A DNA stretch of 64,000 nucleotides from Treponema parvum (GCF_017893965.1 NZ_CP054142.1:1178001-1242000), one strand, 5' to 3'. Counted from the first letter of the stretch, positions 25,193-34,221 are shown. The notes: generated from the sequence alone by a model not told the origin. Numbers and translations: made by a program.

Positions 25193-26785
25193 TTAAAAAC
25201 CGCTTCCCTCTACAGTGCTTGAAAAACCTATCCCGTCAAACGAGTAAACGTTTTCGAAGCTTTCTCTTTCAAGATCCACTACGACTACGCGGTCTTTTTG
25301 CACCATAGTGCCTTTGCCCGAATCTTTTTTGTTTTCGTAAATTGAGCCGTCGTCCGCTATCCATATCTTCTTTGATTTTAAAGCGAGTATTTTCTGCGGC
25401 CCGAAAAAGCCCTTGTTTTCATCTCTAGGCCACTGCCCGTAAAAGTCATGGAGAGATTCAAAAACAAGGGGACCGATCAATTCATCCGCCCATCCCAAGG
25501 CGCCTGCTTTGCCGAAATCTTTGTCGCGGGAGGGCGTACCGTTAATGGGATCCAATTTAACTTTTAAAAGCGCGCCTGAGGATACATAATTACTCTCATC
25601 CGTGGGTTTATATTTATTGGATTCGGAGGTATAAGAAAACAGTATGTACATATCGTTTTCATGTATGCGCACGTCCGTAACCTTAGGTGATCCTATAGTA
25701 TCATCAAGAGGAATTGGCATAAGAGATGCGGGATCGTCCGGATCATCCTGTATTTCAATTTCTGAGACAACCTCAAGCCCGTAGCCGCCGGTTCCGAGCG
25801 GGATTGGTGGCGACTGCTGCTCAGCTTTTACCTCTAACTCGCCATGATGTTTCCGAGTAATTTTATAAGTGTTGATGAAAATTAGGTTAGTTTTATCATC
25901 ATATTCTACCGTATACAAAAACCTTGAACCTTCCGTTTCCGTGGTAAGTTTTAACCTTGAAACTGCAATAAATACGTTGCCTGATAAATCTAGCTTTCCG
26001 TTAATTAATCTTGCTACCAATTTTCCGTGATTATTTGGATCAGGAGAATCACAAAAATACAGTCTGCCGCTGTTGACCATAAATAAGATATTATCCTCGG
26101 AACAGTAAATATAACTTATAGATCCTGACGGTAAGTTGTCTATTTTATTCCCCAATCCAACGGGATTGTATCCTGACGCGGCGGACAAAAAGCTGTCACG
26201 GGTATATAAATTTCTTGACGCGTCAAATTCCATTACATTCGGCGATTTAGAAACAGGGCTCAACGGACTGTACTGCGGCAAAGACGCTGTGTCTGCGATG
26301 TATACACTCATATTGTTGCCAGGGATTGTACAATCCCACAGAACAATCGGCGGTGGAGGCGTATACATGGGAAAGGCCGCATTCGTGGTTTTTCCCGCTG
26401 AAACTTTGATTTCAGTTCTGCCGGAAGCAAGCGGGTTCACATGATCATAGTCGTTGTAGGCGTAGCCGTATCCGCTTATTGTATAGGTTCCTTCTTCGAG
26501 ATCCGAAAACGTCACTGACGATCCTCCAAAGGCGATTTTCTCCTCTACAAAGTTGTCTTTGCTTAATGTTATGACATATGTGTTAATAACATTCACATTT
26601 ACCGCAAGCCTTGAAGCTCCGTCGGCGCTCCTTTCCGCTTGGGGCGAAGATTGGGGCAAAACAACTCTTAAAGACCCTTTTCCCGAGCTGTTTTCAATTC
26701 CGAGGGCCTGAAACAAATTGCTGCACGATGTAAAAAGCAAAAAAACGGCCGATACAAAAACCGTAACAAGAGCGAGCTTTTTCAT
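25193..26785 (-). CDS. lipoprotein, array copy B
   Basis: 530 aa from ATG 26785; GGAGG lies 6 nt upstream, so a longer in-frame start at 26854 is rejected. Lipobox LLFTSC with Cys21. The N-terminal ~45 residues and the C-terminal ~80 residues (KGFFGPQKILALKSKKIWIADDG, DRVVVVDLERESFENVYSFDGIGFS) are close to copy A. The central part (~190-430) shares only short blocks such as YIYCSEDNILF and VRIHENDMYILFSY. Likely the same unknown role with a different exposed region. Convergent with brnTA B. Confidence 0.85.
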   Translation of the reverse strand: MKKLALVTVFVSAVFLLFTSCSNLFQALGIENSSGKGSLRVVLPQSSPQAERSADGASRLAVNVNVINTYVITLSKDNFVEEKIAFGGSSVTFSDLEEGTYTISGYGYAYNDYDHVNPLASGRTEIKVSAGKTTNAAFPMYTPPPPIVLWDCTIPGNNMSVYIADTASLPQYSPLSPVSKSPNVMEFDASRNLYTRDSFLSAASGYNPVGLGNKIDNLPSGSISYIYCSEDNILFMVNSGRLYFCDSPDPNNHGKLVARLINGKLDLSGNVFIAVSRLKLTTETEGSRFLYTVEYDDKTNLIFINTYKITRKHHGELEVKAEQQSPPIPLGTGGYGLEVVSEIEIQDDPDDPASLMPIPLDDTIGSPKVTDVRIHENDMYILFSYTSESNKYKPTDESNYVSSGALLKVKLDPINGTPSRDKDFGKAGALGWADELIGPLVFESLHDFYGQWPRDENKGFFGPQKILALKSKKIWIADDGSIYENKKDSGKGTMVQKDRVVVVDLERESFENVYSFDGIGFSSTVEGSGF

Positions 26786-26895
26786 AAAAACCTCCAAACA
26801 ATGTTTTACGCCTTTACGCCTTGCAAAGAACATTAAAACAGCGCCCACCGCCAAACCAAGGCGCGGACAAAGGCTTTTTATCGGTATGCTAATAA

Positions 26896-26924
26896 ATTAT
26901 AAACCGGATTCAATTTTTTTTCAA
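26896..26924 (-). promoter_or_regulatory. promoter of lipoprotein B
   Basis: Minus strand TTGAAA (26924-26919), 17-bp spacer, TATAAT (26901-26896). Same architecture as lipoprotein A. Confidence 0.75.
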
Positions 26925-26934
26925 TTTTTTATTA

Positions 26935-26977
26935 TCGACAACAAGCGATAAAGAAATACAATTCAGGTATACGAAAC
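26935..26977. repeat. P element to the left of R3
   Basis: Close copy of 24210-24252 (TCGACAACAAGCGATAAAG and onward). Part of the gene-free stretch 26786-27149, which otherwise holds the lipoprotein B promoter, R3 and the oppA promoter. Confidence 0.55.
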
Positions 26978-26992
26978 ATCTTGCGGCAGAGC

Positions 26993-27098
26993 GCGGCTCA
27001 TCGTCAGCTGTCGCCGCCTTGTGTTCCGCCGTTTTTTCGCGCCCGTACGGTTCCGGCGCGGTTGTCTGCGCTGCCGCCCGCGCAAACTCATGTTGCAC
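26993..27098. repeat. 106-bp GC-rich repeat R, copy R3
   Basis: Same length as R1 and R2 with five substitutions by eye, so the most diverged copy. No brnTA follows; oppA begins 51 bp later. It marks the right border of the array. Confidence 0.8.
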
Positions 27099-27114
27099 AG
27101 CCATGTTGCAAAAC

Positions 27115-27143
27115 TTGAGTTTATGCCGTTTTTTCGCTATCAT
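27115..27143 (+). promoter_or_regulatory. near-leaderless promoter of the opp operon
   Basis: TTGAGT (27115-27120), 17-bp spacer, TATCAT (27138-27143), then 6 nt to the oppA ATG at 27150. No Shine-Dalgarno sequence. Confidence 0.6.
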
Positions 27144-27149
27144 TCGGTT

Positions 27150-28670
27150 ATGAAAAAGTTTATTTTTTTGTTCGGAATTCTGTCGCTTTTGTTTTATTCC
27201 TGCGCAAAAAACGAAAAAGGCGCAAAAAATGCAAAAGATACGGAAAACAAAAAAAATACGCCGTCCGTCGTGCGGATAAATATAAGTTCGGAACCGGACA
27301 GCCTTGATCCGTGGCAGTCCGCCGCCGCCGATACCGTGTCTGTGTTTTCAAATGTTTTTGAAGGACTTTTGCGCTCGTCGCCTTCAGGCGAACTGCTTCC
27401 CTGCATCGCAAGCGATTTCAATATTTCCGAAGATAAACTTACGTATACGTTCAACCTTAAAAAAAACGTAGTGTTTCATAACGGGCAAAAACTGACGGCC
27501 CGCGACGTCTTATACAGCTACAATCGTTTTTCGGGGCTTGACGGTAAAAAACCTGTTTCAAATAAATTTACTTCTGTGCGCGCCGTTTCCGCATCCGACG
27601 ACTACACGTTTAAGGTCGAGCTTTTCAGGCCTGACGCGTCGTTTTTAGCCCTGTGCAGGAGTGCAATATTGCCCGAAGGGTATACGGCTCAAGCGGAAAA
27701 ACCTGTAGGAACGGGACCTTTCAGATTTGTTTCGTACGTTCCGGGTCAAAAAATCGTTTTTGAAAAGAACGATTTGTATTACGATGAAAGAAAACCTAAG
27801 GTAGACAGGGTGGAAGTCTACATAATGACAAACCCCGCTTCCGTGATTTCTGCCCTTCGCTCAGGTCAACTCGACATTGCGTATTTTATCAACGGCGACG
27901 ATGCAAAACTTTTTAGTTCCGATTACAATATTTTTTCTTGCGCTCAAAACATGGTTCAGCTTTTGGCTTTAAATAATGAATACGGCCCGTTTAAAGATCT
28001 TCGCGTAAGACAGGCGTTGAATTATGCGATTAACAAAAAGGATATTATAGACGGAGTATGGGCGGGCTTTGCGGACGAGCTTTACACGAATTTCAGCCCG
28101 GCTTTTAAAATTTACTACAACGACGCTCTTTCGTCCTGCTATAATTTTGACGTTGAAAAAGCCAAAGCGCTTTTAAAAGAAGCGGGATATGCCGACGGTT
28201 TTGATTTGACTATAACCGTTCCGTCAAATTACGAACCTCATGTGCGCGCCGCTGAAATAATCGTAAGCCAGCTTGCGAGAGTTAATATACGCGCGAATAT
28301 ACGGATGACGGAATGGGCTTCATGGCTTGACAGGGTTTACGGCAAAGCCCTGTATGAGGCTACCGTCATCGCCTTTCAAGGCAAGATCGAACCTAACGAT
28401 ATTCTTGCACGCTACGAGTCTGAAAACAAGCGCAATTTTATAAGGTTTAAGAATCTCGATTTCGATAAAACTCTGGCTTCCGCTCTTATTGAAACCGATC
28501 TTGAAAAACGTATTTCCATGTATAAGGAATGCCAAAAGATCATGACTGAAAACGCCGCTTCCGTTTTTATCTGCGATCCGAGTTTGATCGTAGCTTCACG
28601 AAAAGATCTTCACGGATACACGTTTTACCCCTTTACGTTTATTGATTTTTCCGTCTGGTATTATGAATAG
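27150..28670 (+). CDS. oppA: peptide ABC transporter substrate-binding lipoprotein
   Basis: 506 aa from ATG 27150; the frame stays open upstream through R3 but there is no better start. Signal peptide with lipobox LLFYSC (Cys18). Family 5 solute-binding protein: VRINISSEPDSLDPWQSAAADTVSVFSNVFEGLL at the mature N-terminus and GTGPFRFVSYVPGQKIVFEKNDLYYD in the middle. DLRVRQALNYAINKKDII is the family signature. Binds oligo- or dipeptides in the periplasm for the permease encoded next. First gene of a five-gene operon. Confidence 0.93.
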   Translation: MKKFIFLFGILSLLFYSCAKNEKGAKNAKDTENKKNTPSVVRINISSEPDSLDPWQSAAADTVSVFSNVFEGLLRSSPSGELLPCIASDFNISEDKLTYTFNLKKNVVFHNGQKLTARDVLYSYNRFSGLDGKKPVSNKFTSVRAVSASDDYTFKVELFRPDASFLALCRSAILPEGYTAQAEKPVGTGPFRFVSYVPGQKIVFEKNDLYYDERKPKVDRVEVYIMTNPASVISALRSGQLDIAYFINGDDAKLFSSDYNIFSCAQNMVQLLALNNEYGPFKDLRVRQALNYAINKKDIIDGVWAGFADELYTNFSPAFKIYYNDALSSCYNFDVEKAKALLKEAGYADGFDLTITVPSNYEPHVRAAEIIVSQLARVNIRANIRMTEWASWLDRVYGKALYEATVIAFQGKIEPNDILARYESENKRNFIRFKNLDFDKTLASALIETDLEKRISMYKECQKIMTENAASVFICDPSLIVASRKDLHGYTFYPFTFIDFSVWYYE

Positions 28671-28683
28671 GCGAGGAACGTAA

Positions 28684-29637
28684 TTGCTTTACTACTTTAG
28701 AAAAGCGGCCGGTTTTTTGACGACGGTCTTTCTTATTTCAGTGATTACCTTTGCCGTGTTTCAAGTGTTGCCGGGCGATCCCGCAGCGGCCATTTTAGGA
28801 GTGGACGCCGATCCCGTTCAGCTTGAAAATTTGCGCGCTTCAATGAACTTGGAGTATTCCGCGCCCGTTCGTTATTTTCTATGGATAAAAAATTTGCTTA
28901 AAGGAGATATGGGGCAGTCTTTTAGGTATCAAAAAAGCGTAAATGCGATAGTTTTCGGCGCTTTTACCGTTACATTCCAGCTTTCTCTTTTAGTATTGAT
29001 AATCACTGCAGCCGTGGGAATACCGGCGGGGATATGGCTTGCCGCTCACGACAAAAAGAAATTTTCTTTTCCCGTAAGCGTTTTGGCGCAGTTGGGAGTT
29101 TCCGTTCCTGCATTTTGCGCCGCAGTCTTTTTTATTGTCGTATTTTCAGTAAAGTTAAAGATTTTTCCTTCCATGGGATACGTGCCTTTTTCTGAAAATC
29201 CCGTCGCCTGTCTTAAATCGCTTTTTTTGCCTTCGATTTCGCTTGCATTCGGGAGCGCTTCGATATTGGTACGTTACATGCGCTCAAGCGTGCTTGCCCA
29301 GCTCGGCAAAGACTATGTGCGCACTGCGCGCAGCAAGGGCATGGGAGAAAGAGCCGTCCTTGTCAATCATGTTCTACGCAATTCGCTTATTCCCGTTATA
29401 ACCGTTTTGGGAATGCTCGTTTCGGAAATTTTAGGCGGAAGCATTATAGTCGAAAATATTTTTTCTCTTCCGGGAATAGGGCGGATGCTCGCTTCGTCCA
29501 TATATTCCAGAGACTTTCCTCTAATACAGGGATTGGTGCTGTACCTTTCGATCGTCGTAGTTTTATGTAATTTTTTTATTGACATACTGTACTCGATTAT
29601 CGATCCGCGCATACGATTGAGGGGTTTTAAAGAATGA
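28684..29637 (+). CDS. oppB: peptide ABC transporter permease, OppB/DppB type
   Basis: 317 aa, TTG start at 28684 with GAGGAA 8 nt upstream. Six transmembrane segments; N-terminal LPGDPAAAILG is typical of OppB/DppB. The EAA loop that docks the ATPases is GKDYVRTARSKGMGERAVLVNHVLRNSLIP (about residues 208-237). Inner-membrane subunit of the importer, 13 bp after oppA and overlapping oppC by 4 bp (ATGA). Confidence 0.93.
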   Translation: MLYYFRKAAGFLTTVFLISVITFAVFQVLPGDPAAAILGVDADPVQLENLRASMNLEYSAPVRYFLWIKNLLKGDMGQSFRYQKSVNAIVFGAFTVTFQLSLLVLIITAAVGIPAGIWLAAHDKKKFSFPVSVLAQLGVSVPAFCAAVFFIVVFSVKLKIFPSMGYVPFSENPVACLKSLFLPSISLAFGSASILVRYMRSSVLAQLGKDYVRTARSKGMGERAVLVNHVLRNSLIPVITVLGMLVSEILGGSIIVENIFSLPGIGRMLASSIYSRDFPLIQGLVLYLSIVVVLCNFFIDILYSIIDPRIRLRGFKE

Positions 29638-30446
29638 AGGCGATTTTTTCCGACATAAAAATCATAGCAGGCGCATTCATAGTCGCTTTTCTTTTTACCT
29701 TTATGATCATAGGTTTGTTTTATCTTCCTTACGATCCTAACGGCGTAGACATAGCAAAAAAACTGAGTTTTTTTTCGGCAAAACACATTTTGGGAACGGA
29801 CGGTCTTGGACGCGACATTGCATGCAGAATATCAGTTTCGCTTAGAATTTCTTTTTTTATAGGATTTACGGCTTCCGGCGCGGGACTTGTTTTTGGAACG
29901 GCGATAGGCGCCGCCGGAGGATTTTTCGGAGGAAAGGCCGACGCCGTGACGAGCAAATTCATAGACTTGCTCATGGCCTTTCCCGGAATTTTGCTTGCGC
30001 TCATGCTTGTCGCGGTTTTGGGCAATGGGCTTTGCAACACCGTTTTGGCCCTCAGCATAATGAACCTTCCTCGTTTTGCACGCATTTCGAGAAGCGGTTT
30101 TATAAAATATCGCGATTCCGCCTTAGTTCTTGCGGAAAGAGCGCGGGGAGCTTCACCTTTTCGCATAATTTTTATGCACATATTGCCGAATATTTACGCC
30201 GAATTGCTTATCACATATTCTTTGAGTTTTGCCGTTTCGATCATGAACGAAGCGGGATTAAGTTATCTGGGGCTTGGAGTTGAGCCGCCGTACGCGAGCT
30301 TCGGAAAGATGCTAAGCGACGCACAGAATTTTATTTTTTCAGCTCCTTGGTTGATAATAATCCCTGCCGTTTTTTTAGTCCTTCTCGTGACGGGTTTTAC
30401 TCTTATAAGCGACGGAATAACTTCCGTGCGGGAAGCGCACAGATGA
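29634..30446 (+). CDS. oppC: peptide ABC transporter permease, OppC/DppC type
   Basis: 270 aa. N-terminal segment then HILGTDGLGRDIACRISVSLRISF, the hallmark of OppC/DppC, and the EAA loop ALVLAERARGASPFRIIFMHILPN (about residues 163-186). Five or six membrane helices. Start and stop overlap the neighbours by ATGA on both sides, so translation is coupled. Confidence 0.94.
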   Translation: MKAIFSDIKIIAGAFIVAFLFTFMIIGLFYLPYDPNGVDIAKKLSFFSAKHILGTDGLGRDIACRISVSLRISFFIGFTASGAGLVFGTAIGAAGGFFGGKADAVTSKFIDLLMAFPGILLALMLVAVLGNGLCNTVLALSIMNLPRFARISRSGFIKYRDSALVLAERARGASPFRIIFMHILPNIYAELLITYSLSFAVSIMNEAGLSYLGLGVEPPYASFGKMLSDAQNFIFSAPWLIIIPAVFLVLLVTGFTLISDGITSVREAHR

Positions 30447-31453
30447 GTTTTGAAAAGATCCTCGATGTAAAAGATTTTTCGCTTTCATTTATGATGAGAG
30501 GCCGCAAGGCTTACGCCGTAAAAAACATTTCTCTTGAAGTCTTTAAGGGAGAAATAGCAGCTCTCGTAGGGGAGTCCGGCTGCGGAAAAACCGTGACGGC
30601 TTTAAGCTGTATGGGGCTGCAGCCCGAAGACGCGGTGATAAGCGGGAAAATAGAACTTGCGGGCAGGGACGTGCTTTCGTTTTCACGAAAACAGTGGAAT
30701 TCTTTTCGCGGAAAAAATGTTTCAATGATTTTTCAAGAGCCTATGACGTCTCTCAACCCCTTGGTAAAGGTAGGGCGGCAGATCGCAGAAGCGGGAATCG
30801 TTCACGGTTTTGACAAAGCGTCTGCAAAAAAAAAGGCGCTTCAACTCATGGAAGAAGTAAACCTGTCTGGCGCAAAAAACATGTACGACGATTATCCGTT
30901 CATGCTTTCCGGTGGACAGCGTCAACGTATTATGATAGCCTCTGCCTTGATGAACGAACCCGAGCTTCTCATTGCCGACGAACCGACTTCCGCGCTTGAT
31001 GCGACTACTCAGCTGCAGATAATGAAGGCGCTTTGCAAGATAAACGAAGAATTTAAAACTTCCATCTTATTTATATCCCATGACATTGCTCTTGTAAAAA
31101 AATTCTGTACGCGGGTTTACATAATGTACGCAGGCTCTATTCTCGAATGCGGCGGCACAAAAGATGTGCTTGAAAATCCCGTACACCCTTACACAAAGGC
31201 TCTTTTAAAAGCTCTGCCTTCTGCCGAAAAAAGAAATACCGAATTGTCGCTGATACAGGGTTGTGTGCCTCCCATAGATTTCAGGCCGGAAGATTATTCG
31301 TATCTGTATGAAAGGTGGCCGTCTGCAAAGTATGTGTGCTATCGCAGAGGTTCCGTGGCGGCGGGCGCTTGTACTTCTAAGTCTGGAACAGGGGCGGGTA
31401 TGGGCGTTCACAAGGCGTACTGTCATCTTCACAATGTTCTTGAGGATGTATGA
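30443..31453 (+). CDS. oppD: peptide ABC transporter ATP-binding protein, OppD type
   Basis: 336 aa from ATG 30443 (ATGA overlap with oppC). Walker A GESGCGKTVTAL (~residues 38-49), Q-loop FQEPMTSLNPL, signature LSGGQRQRIMIASAL (~152-166), Walker B LLIADEPTSALD (~172-183), H-loop FISHDIAL. The C-terminal oligopeptide extension is present but unusual. The normal Cys-rich GCRFHPRC segment is replaced by a CYRRGSVAAGACTSKSG low-complexity stretch followed by YCHLHN. Works as a heterodimer with OppF. Confidence 0.94.
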   Translation: MSFEKILDVKDFSLSFMMRGRKAYAVKNISLEVFKGEIAALVGESGCGKTVTALSCMGLQPEDAVISGKIELAGRDVLSFSRKQWNSFRGKNVSMIFQEPMTSLNPLVKVGRQIAEAGIVHGFDKASAKKKALQLMEEVNLSGAKNMYDDYPFMLSGGQRQRIMIASALMNEPELLIADEPTSALDATTQLQIMKALCKINEEFKTSILFISHDIALVKKFCTRVYIMYAGSILECGGTKDVLENPVHPYTKALLKALPSAEKRNTELSLIQGCVPPIDFRPEDYSYLYERWPSAKYVCYRRGSVAAGACTSKSGTGAGMGVHKAYCHLHNVLEDV

Positions 31454-32229
31454 AAAATAATACGGTTATACGCTGCGAACACCTCCATAAGACCTATGTA
31501 AGCCGGTTCGGTAAAAAAAATACGGCCGTAAAAGACGTTTCGCTGTCCATAAATGAAGGAGAAACTTTCGGCCTTGTGGGGGAATCGGGCTGCGGAAAGA
31601 CGACATTGGGCTACATGCTTCTGGATCTTTTAAAACCCTCAGACGGACGCGTTTTCTTTTACGGAAAAGACACCGCAAAGTTTGACCGAAAGGAGCGCAA
31701 AAATTTCAGAAGAAATTGCCAGATTGTTTTTCAGGATCCGTATTCTGCGATCGACGGCAAAAAAAAGCTTTCGTTTCTTATCCGGGAAGGCCTTGATATT
31801 CACGGAGTAAATAATACGAAAGAAAAACGCGAAGAACTTGTAGCAAGGATAATGGAGAACGTAGGGCTCGATCCTTTTATGAAAGACAGACGCCCCGAAA
31901 CCCTTTCCGGCGGGCAGAGGCAAAGGGTAGCGATCGCGCAGGCCTTGGTCTTGAGTCCTAAGTTCGTCGTCTGTGACGAAATCGTTTCGTCGCTGGATGT
32001 GTTGATACAGGCTCAGGTTTTGGATCTTCTAAAAAAACTTCAAAAACAGTTTTCTTTGACATATCTGTTTATTTCGCATAATCTGAACGTCGTCTGTTAT
32101 ATGGCCGACCGTATCGCCGTCATGTATAAGGGGGAAATCGTAGAAACTGGTTCCGTCGAACAGATACTAAAAGCTCCGTGTCATCCGTACACGAAAGAGC
32201 TTTTTAACTGTGCAAAACTTATAGGCTGA
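31450..32229 (+). CDS. oppF: peptide ABC transporter ATP-binding protein, OppF type
   Basis: 259 aa, ATGA overlap with oppD. Walker A GESGCGKTTLGY, Q-loop FQDPYSAIDGKK, signature LSGGQRQRVAIAQAL, Walker B FVVCDEIVSSLD and FISHNLNV. It ends soon after HPYTKELFN, so it lacks the C-terminal extension of longer OppF proteins (~320 aa). Walker B reads CDEIVSSLD where CDEPVSALD is usual (Pro to Ile, Ala to Ser). Last gene of the opp operon. Confidence 0.92.
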   Translation: MKNNTVIRCEHLHKTYVSRFGKKNTAVKDVSLSINEGETFGLVGESGCGKTTLGYMLLDLLKPSDGRVFFYGKDTAKFDRKERKNFRRNCQIVFQDPYSAIDGKKKLSFLIREGLDIHGVNNTKEKREELVARIMENVGLDPFMKDRRPETLSGGQRQRVAIAQALVLSPKFVVCDEIVSSLDVLIQAQVLDLLKKLQKQFSLTYLFISHNLNVVCYMADRIAVMYKGEIVETGSVEQILKAPCHPYTKELFNCAKLIG

Positions 32230-32298
32230 TGCGGCGGTGTTTTGTTGAGTTTTAGAGAAAGTTTAAAAGACGCCGCTAAATAGGCGGGGAAGGATAAA

Positions 32299-32799
32299 AT
32301 GAGTGAGAATTCAAATGAAAAGTATGTGCGCCCTACGTGGGATGAATACTTTATGGAAGTTTGCCGTGCCGTGGCCAAAAGAGCCACCTGCGACAGAGGT
32401 CGTTCCGGCTGCGTCATCGCAAAAGAAAACCGCCTTTTAGTTACCGGTTATGTGGGATCGCCGGCGGGGCTTCCTCATTGCGACGAAGTAGGACATCTCA
32501 TGCGCAAAGTGCTCCGCTCGGACGGAACGATTTCGCAGCATTGCGTAAGAACGGTGCATGCGGAACAGAACGCAATATGTCAGGCCGCCAAGTGCGGAAT
32601 CGCCATCGAAGGCGCCACGCTGTATTGCAAGATGACTCCCTGCCGCACCTGCGCCATGCTTATCATAAACTGCGGAATAAAACGCGTCGTATGCGAAAAT
32701 CATTACCACGACGAAGCGGATTCGCTTGAGATGTTTAAACAAGCCGGAATAGCGGTTGAGCACGTGAACGACACCGTGCAGACTTATAAAAATATGTAG
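32299..32799 (+). CDS. deoxycytidylate (dCMP) deaminase family
   Basis: 166 aa. Zinc-dependent deaminase of the ComEB/dCMP type: catalytic HAEQNAI (His87, Glu89) and PCRTC (Cys115, Cys118) as zinc ligands. RPTWDEYFMEVCRAVAKRATCDRGRSGCVIAKENRLLVTGYVG at the N-terminus is the usual family opening. Provides dUMP for dTTP synthesis. GGGGAAGGA precedes ATG. Convergent with thrC, 9 bp apart. Confidence 0.92.
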   Translation: MSENSNEKYVRPTWDEYFMEVCRAVAKRATCDRGRSGCVIAKENRLLVTGYVGSPAGLPHCDEVGHLMRKVLRSDGTISQHCVRTVHAEQNAICQAAKCGIAIEGATLYCKMTPCRTCAMLIINCGIKRVVCENHYHDEADSLEMFKQAGIAVEHVNDTVQTYKNM

Positions 32800-32808
32800 T
32801 TCAAAGTT

Positions 32809-34221
32809 CTATAGGTTTTCGATCAGCCACGACTTGAATTGCTCATAGTCGTTTTCCATTGAAACGGCGTTGTCGGGCAGCCGCAGAACCGCTTCCAGTC
32901 TCGAAGGCATGGGGGGCTCTCTTCCTATAGCCTTTTGCACCGTTTCGCCGAATTTTGCAGGGTGAGCGGTCTCCAGAACTATTCCCACGGCTTTTTTCCC
33001 CGTCACCGAATTCGCCCAGTCGGGAACGTTCGGCGTAAGTCCCGGAGACTTGTAATCGCCTTTCAGGCCTTCGCAAAGCCTTTTCATCGCTCCGTTTCGT
33101 ATATCGTCCCAAGCTTTCCATGCGACGGCTCCGTGCGGATCTATTATGTAGCCTGTTTTACGGTTACATTCTCTTATCGCGCTTATTATTCCCTCGTTGT
33201 CAAGCCAGTATGAGGCGAACATGTGTCTTATCTGATCGAGCGTATACATGGAAACGATGCGTTCGTAGTTGCTCGGAGCTCCTACGTCCATTGCGTTTGC
33301 GTATGTTTCTACGGAAGGGCGCGCATTGTATTTACCCATCGCAATCCAATCGGGCACGGTATGGTTCTCGTTAGTAGCCGCCGTAAAGCCCTCGATGGGA
33401 GCGCCCATTTCTCTGGCGATAAGACCCGACGTAAGGTTACCGAAGTTTCCGGACGGAACACAGGTTATTATCGAAGGGTTTTCGATCGTATTGTCATGTC
33501 TGGATCTGTTCTTAACGGCGAGAGCGGCGTACATGTAATAAAAGGCTTGCGGCAAAAGCCTTGATATATTTATCGAATTTGCAGAAGAAAGGCGGAGCTT
33601 TTTGCGTAGGTCTTCATCCGTAAAGGCCGTCTTTACAAGCTTTTGGCAGTCGTCAAACGTGCCTTTTATCCTTATGGCTCTTACATTCCCCGTGAACGTC
33701 GAAAGCTGTTTGTCCTGAAGCGGGCTTATCTTTCCTTCAGGATATAAAATCGTGACGTCTATGCCTTCCACGCCCTGAAAAGCGCTGCCGACGGCGCTTC
33801 CCGTGTCTCCTGAAGTCGCCACCAATATGTGAAGGTTCTTATCTTCGTTTCTGTTGAAGTATGCCATTACCCGCGCCATAAAGCGCGCGCCGAAGTCCTT
33901 AAACGCGCACGTAGGCCCGTGAGACAGCTCCAGCACATAGGTTACTTGATCTATGGGAACCAGTTTTGAAATAAACGGATACGAGTCCTGTATTATTGCG
34001 CTCAATTCGCTGTCGGGAATTTCTTTGTCCACATAGGGTTTAGCCATATTGAACGCTATGTCGCAAAACGAAGGCTCGGATGTCTTATTTAAAAGATCCT
34101 TGTCCATCTTGGGATACGAAACTGGAATATACAGCCCGCCCGTCGCGGAATTCATTCCGTTTATGACCGCCGTCTTAAAATCCGCTTTTACAGCCCTGTC
34201 TCTGGTATCGGTATAAATCAA
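32809..34221 (-). CDS. thrC: threonine synthase
   Basis: 470 aa from TTG 34221, chosen because GTGAGG lies 8 nt upstream; an ATG at 34272 would overlap the previous gene by 41 bp and has no ribosome site. PLP enzyme converting O-phosphohomoserine to threonine. The PLP lysine lies in HGPTCAFKDFGARF, the phosphate-binding loop is CVPSGNFGNLTSG, and ATSGDTGSAVG is the family's glycine-rich motif. Full length. Follows a lipoprotein gene by 10 bp, so possibly co-transcribed with it. Confidence 0.94.
   Translation of the reverse strand: MIYTDTRDRAVKADFKTAVINGMNSATGGLYIPVSYPKMDKDLLNKTSEPSFCDIAFNMAKPYVDKEIPDSELSAIIQDSYPFISKLVPIDQVTYVLELSHGPTCAFKDFGARFMARVMAYFNRNEDKNLHILVATSGDTGSAVGSAFQGVEGIDVTILYPEGKISPLQDKQLSTFTGNVRAIRIKGTFDDCQKLVKTAFTDEDLRKKLRLSSANSINISRLLPQAFYYMYAALAVKNRSRHDNTIENPSIITCVPSGNFGNLTSGLIAREMGAPIEGFTAATNENHTVPDWIAMGKYNARPSVETYANAMDVGAPSNYERIVSMYTLDQIRHMFASYWLDNEGIISAIRECNRKTGYIIDPHGAVAWKAWDDIRNGAMKRLCEGLKGDYKSPGLTPNVPDWANSVTGKKAVGIVLETAHPAKFGETVQKAIGREPPMPSRLEAVLRLPDNAVSMENDYEQFKSWLIENL

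Larger units (their letters stand above)
21382..27098. repeat. tandem duplication: brnTA + lipoprotein units bounded by three R repeats
   Basis: Order: R1, brnT-brnA (A), lipoprotein A (-), R2, brnT-brnA (B), lipoprotein B (-), R3. R1 to R2 is 2886 bp and R2 to R3 is 2725 bp. Between the two units, promoter, toxin start, antitoxin 3' part, downstream spacer, and both ends of the lipoprotein gene are clearly homologous. The toxin core and lipoprotein middle have diverged. R repeats at all unit borders make unequal crossing-over a plausible origin. Confidence 0.85.
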
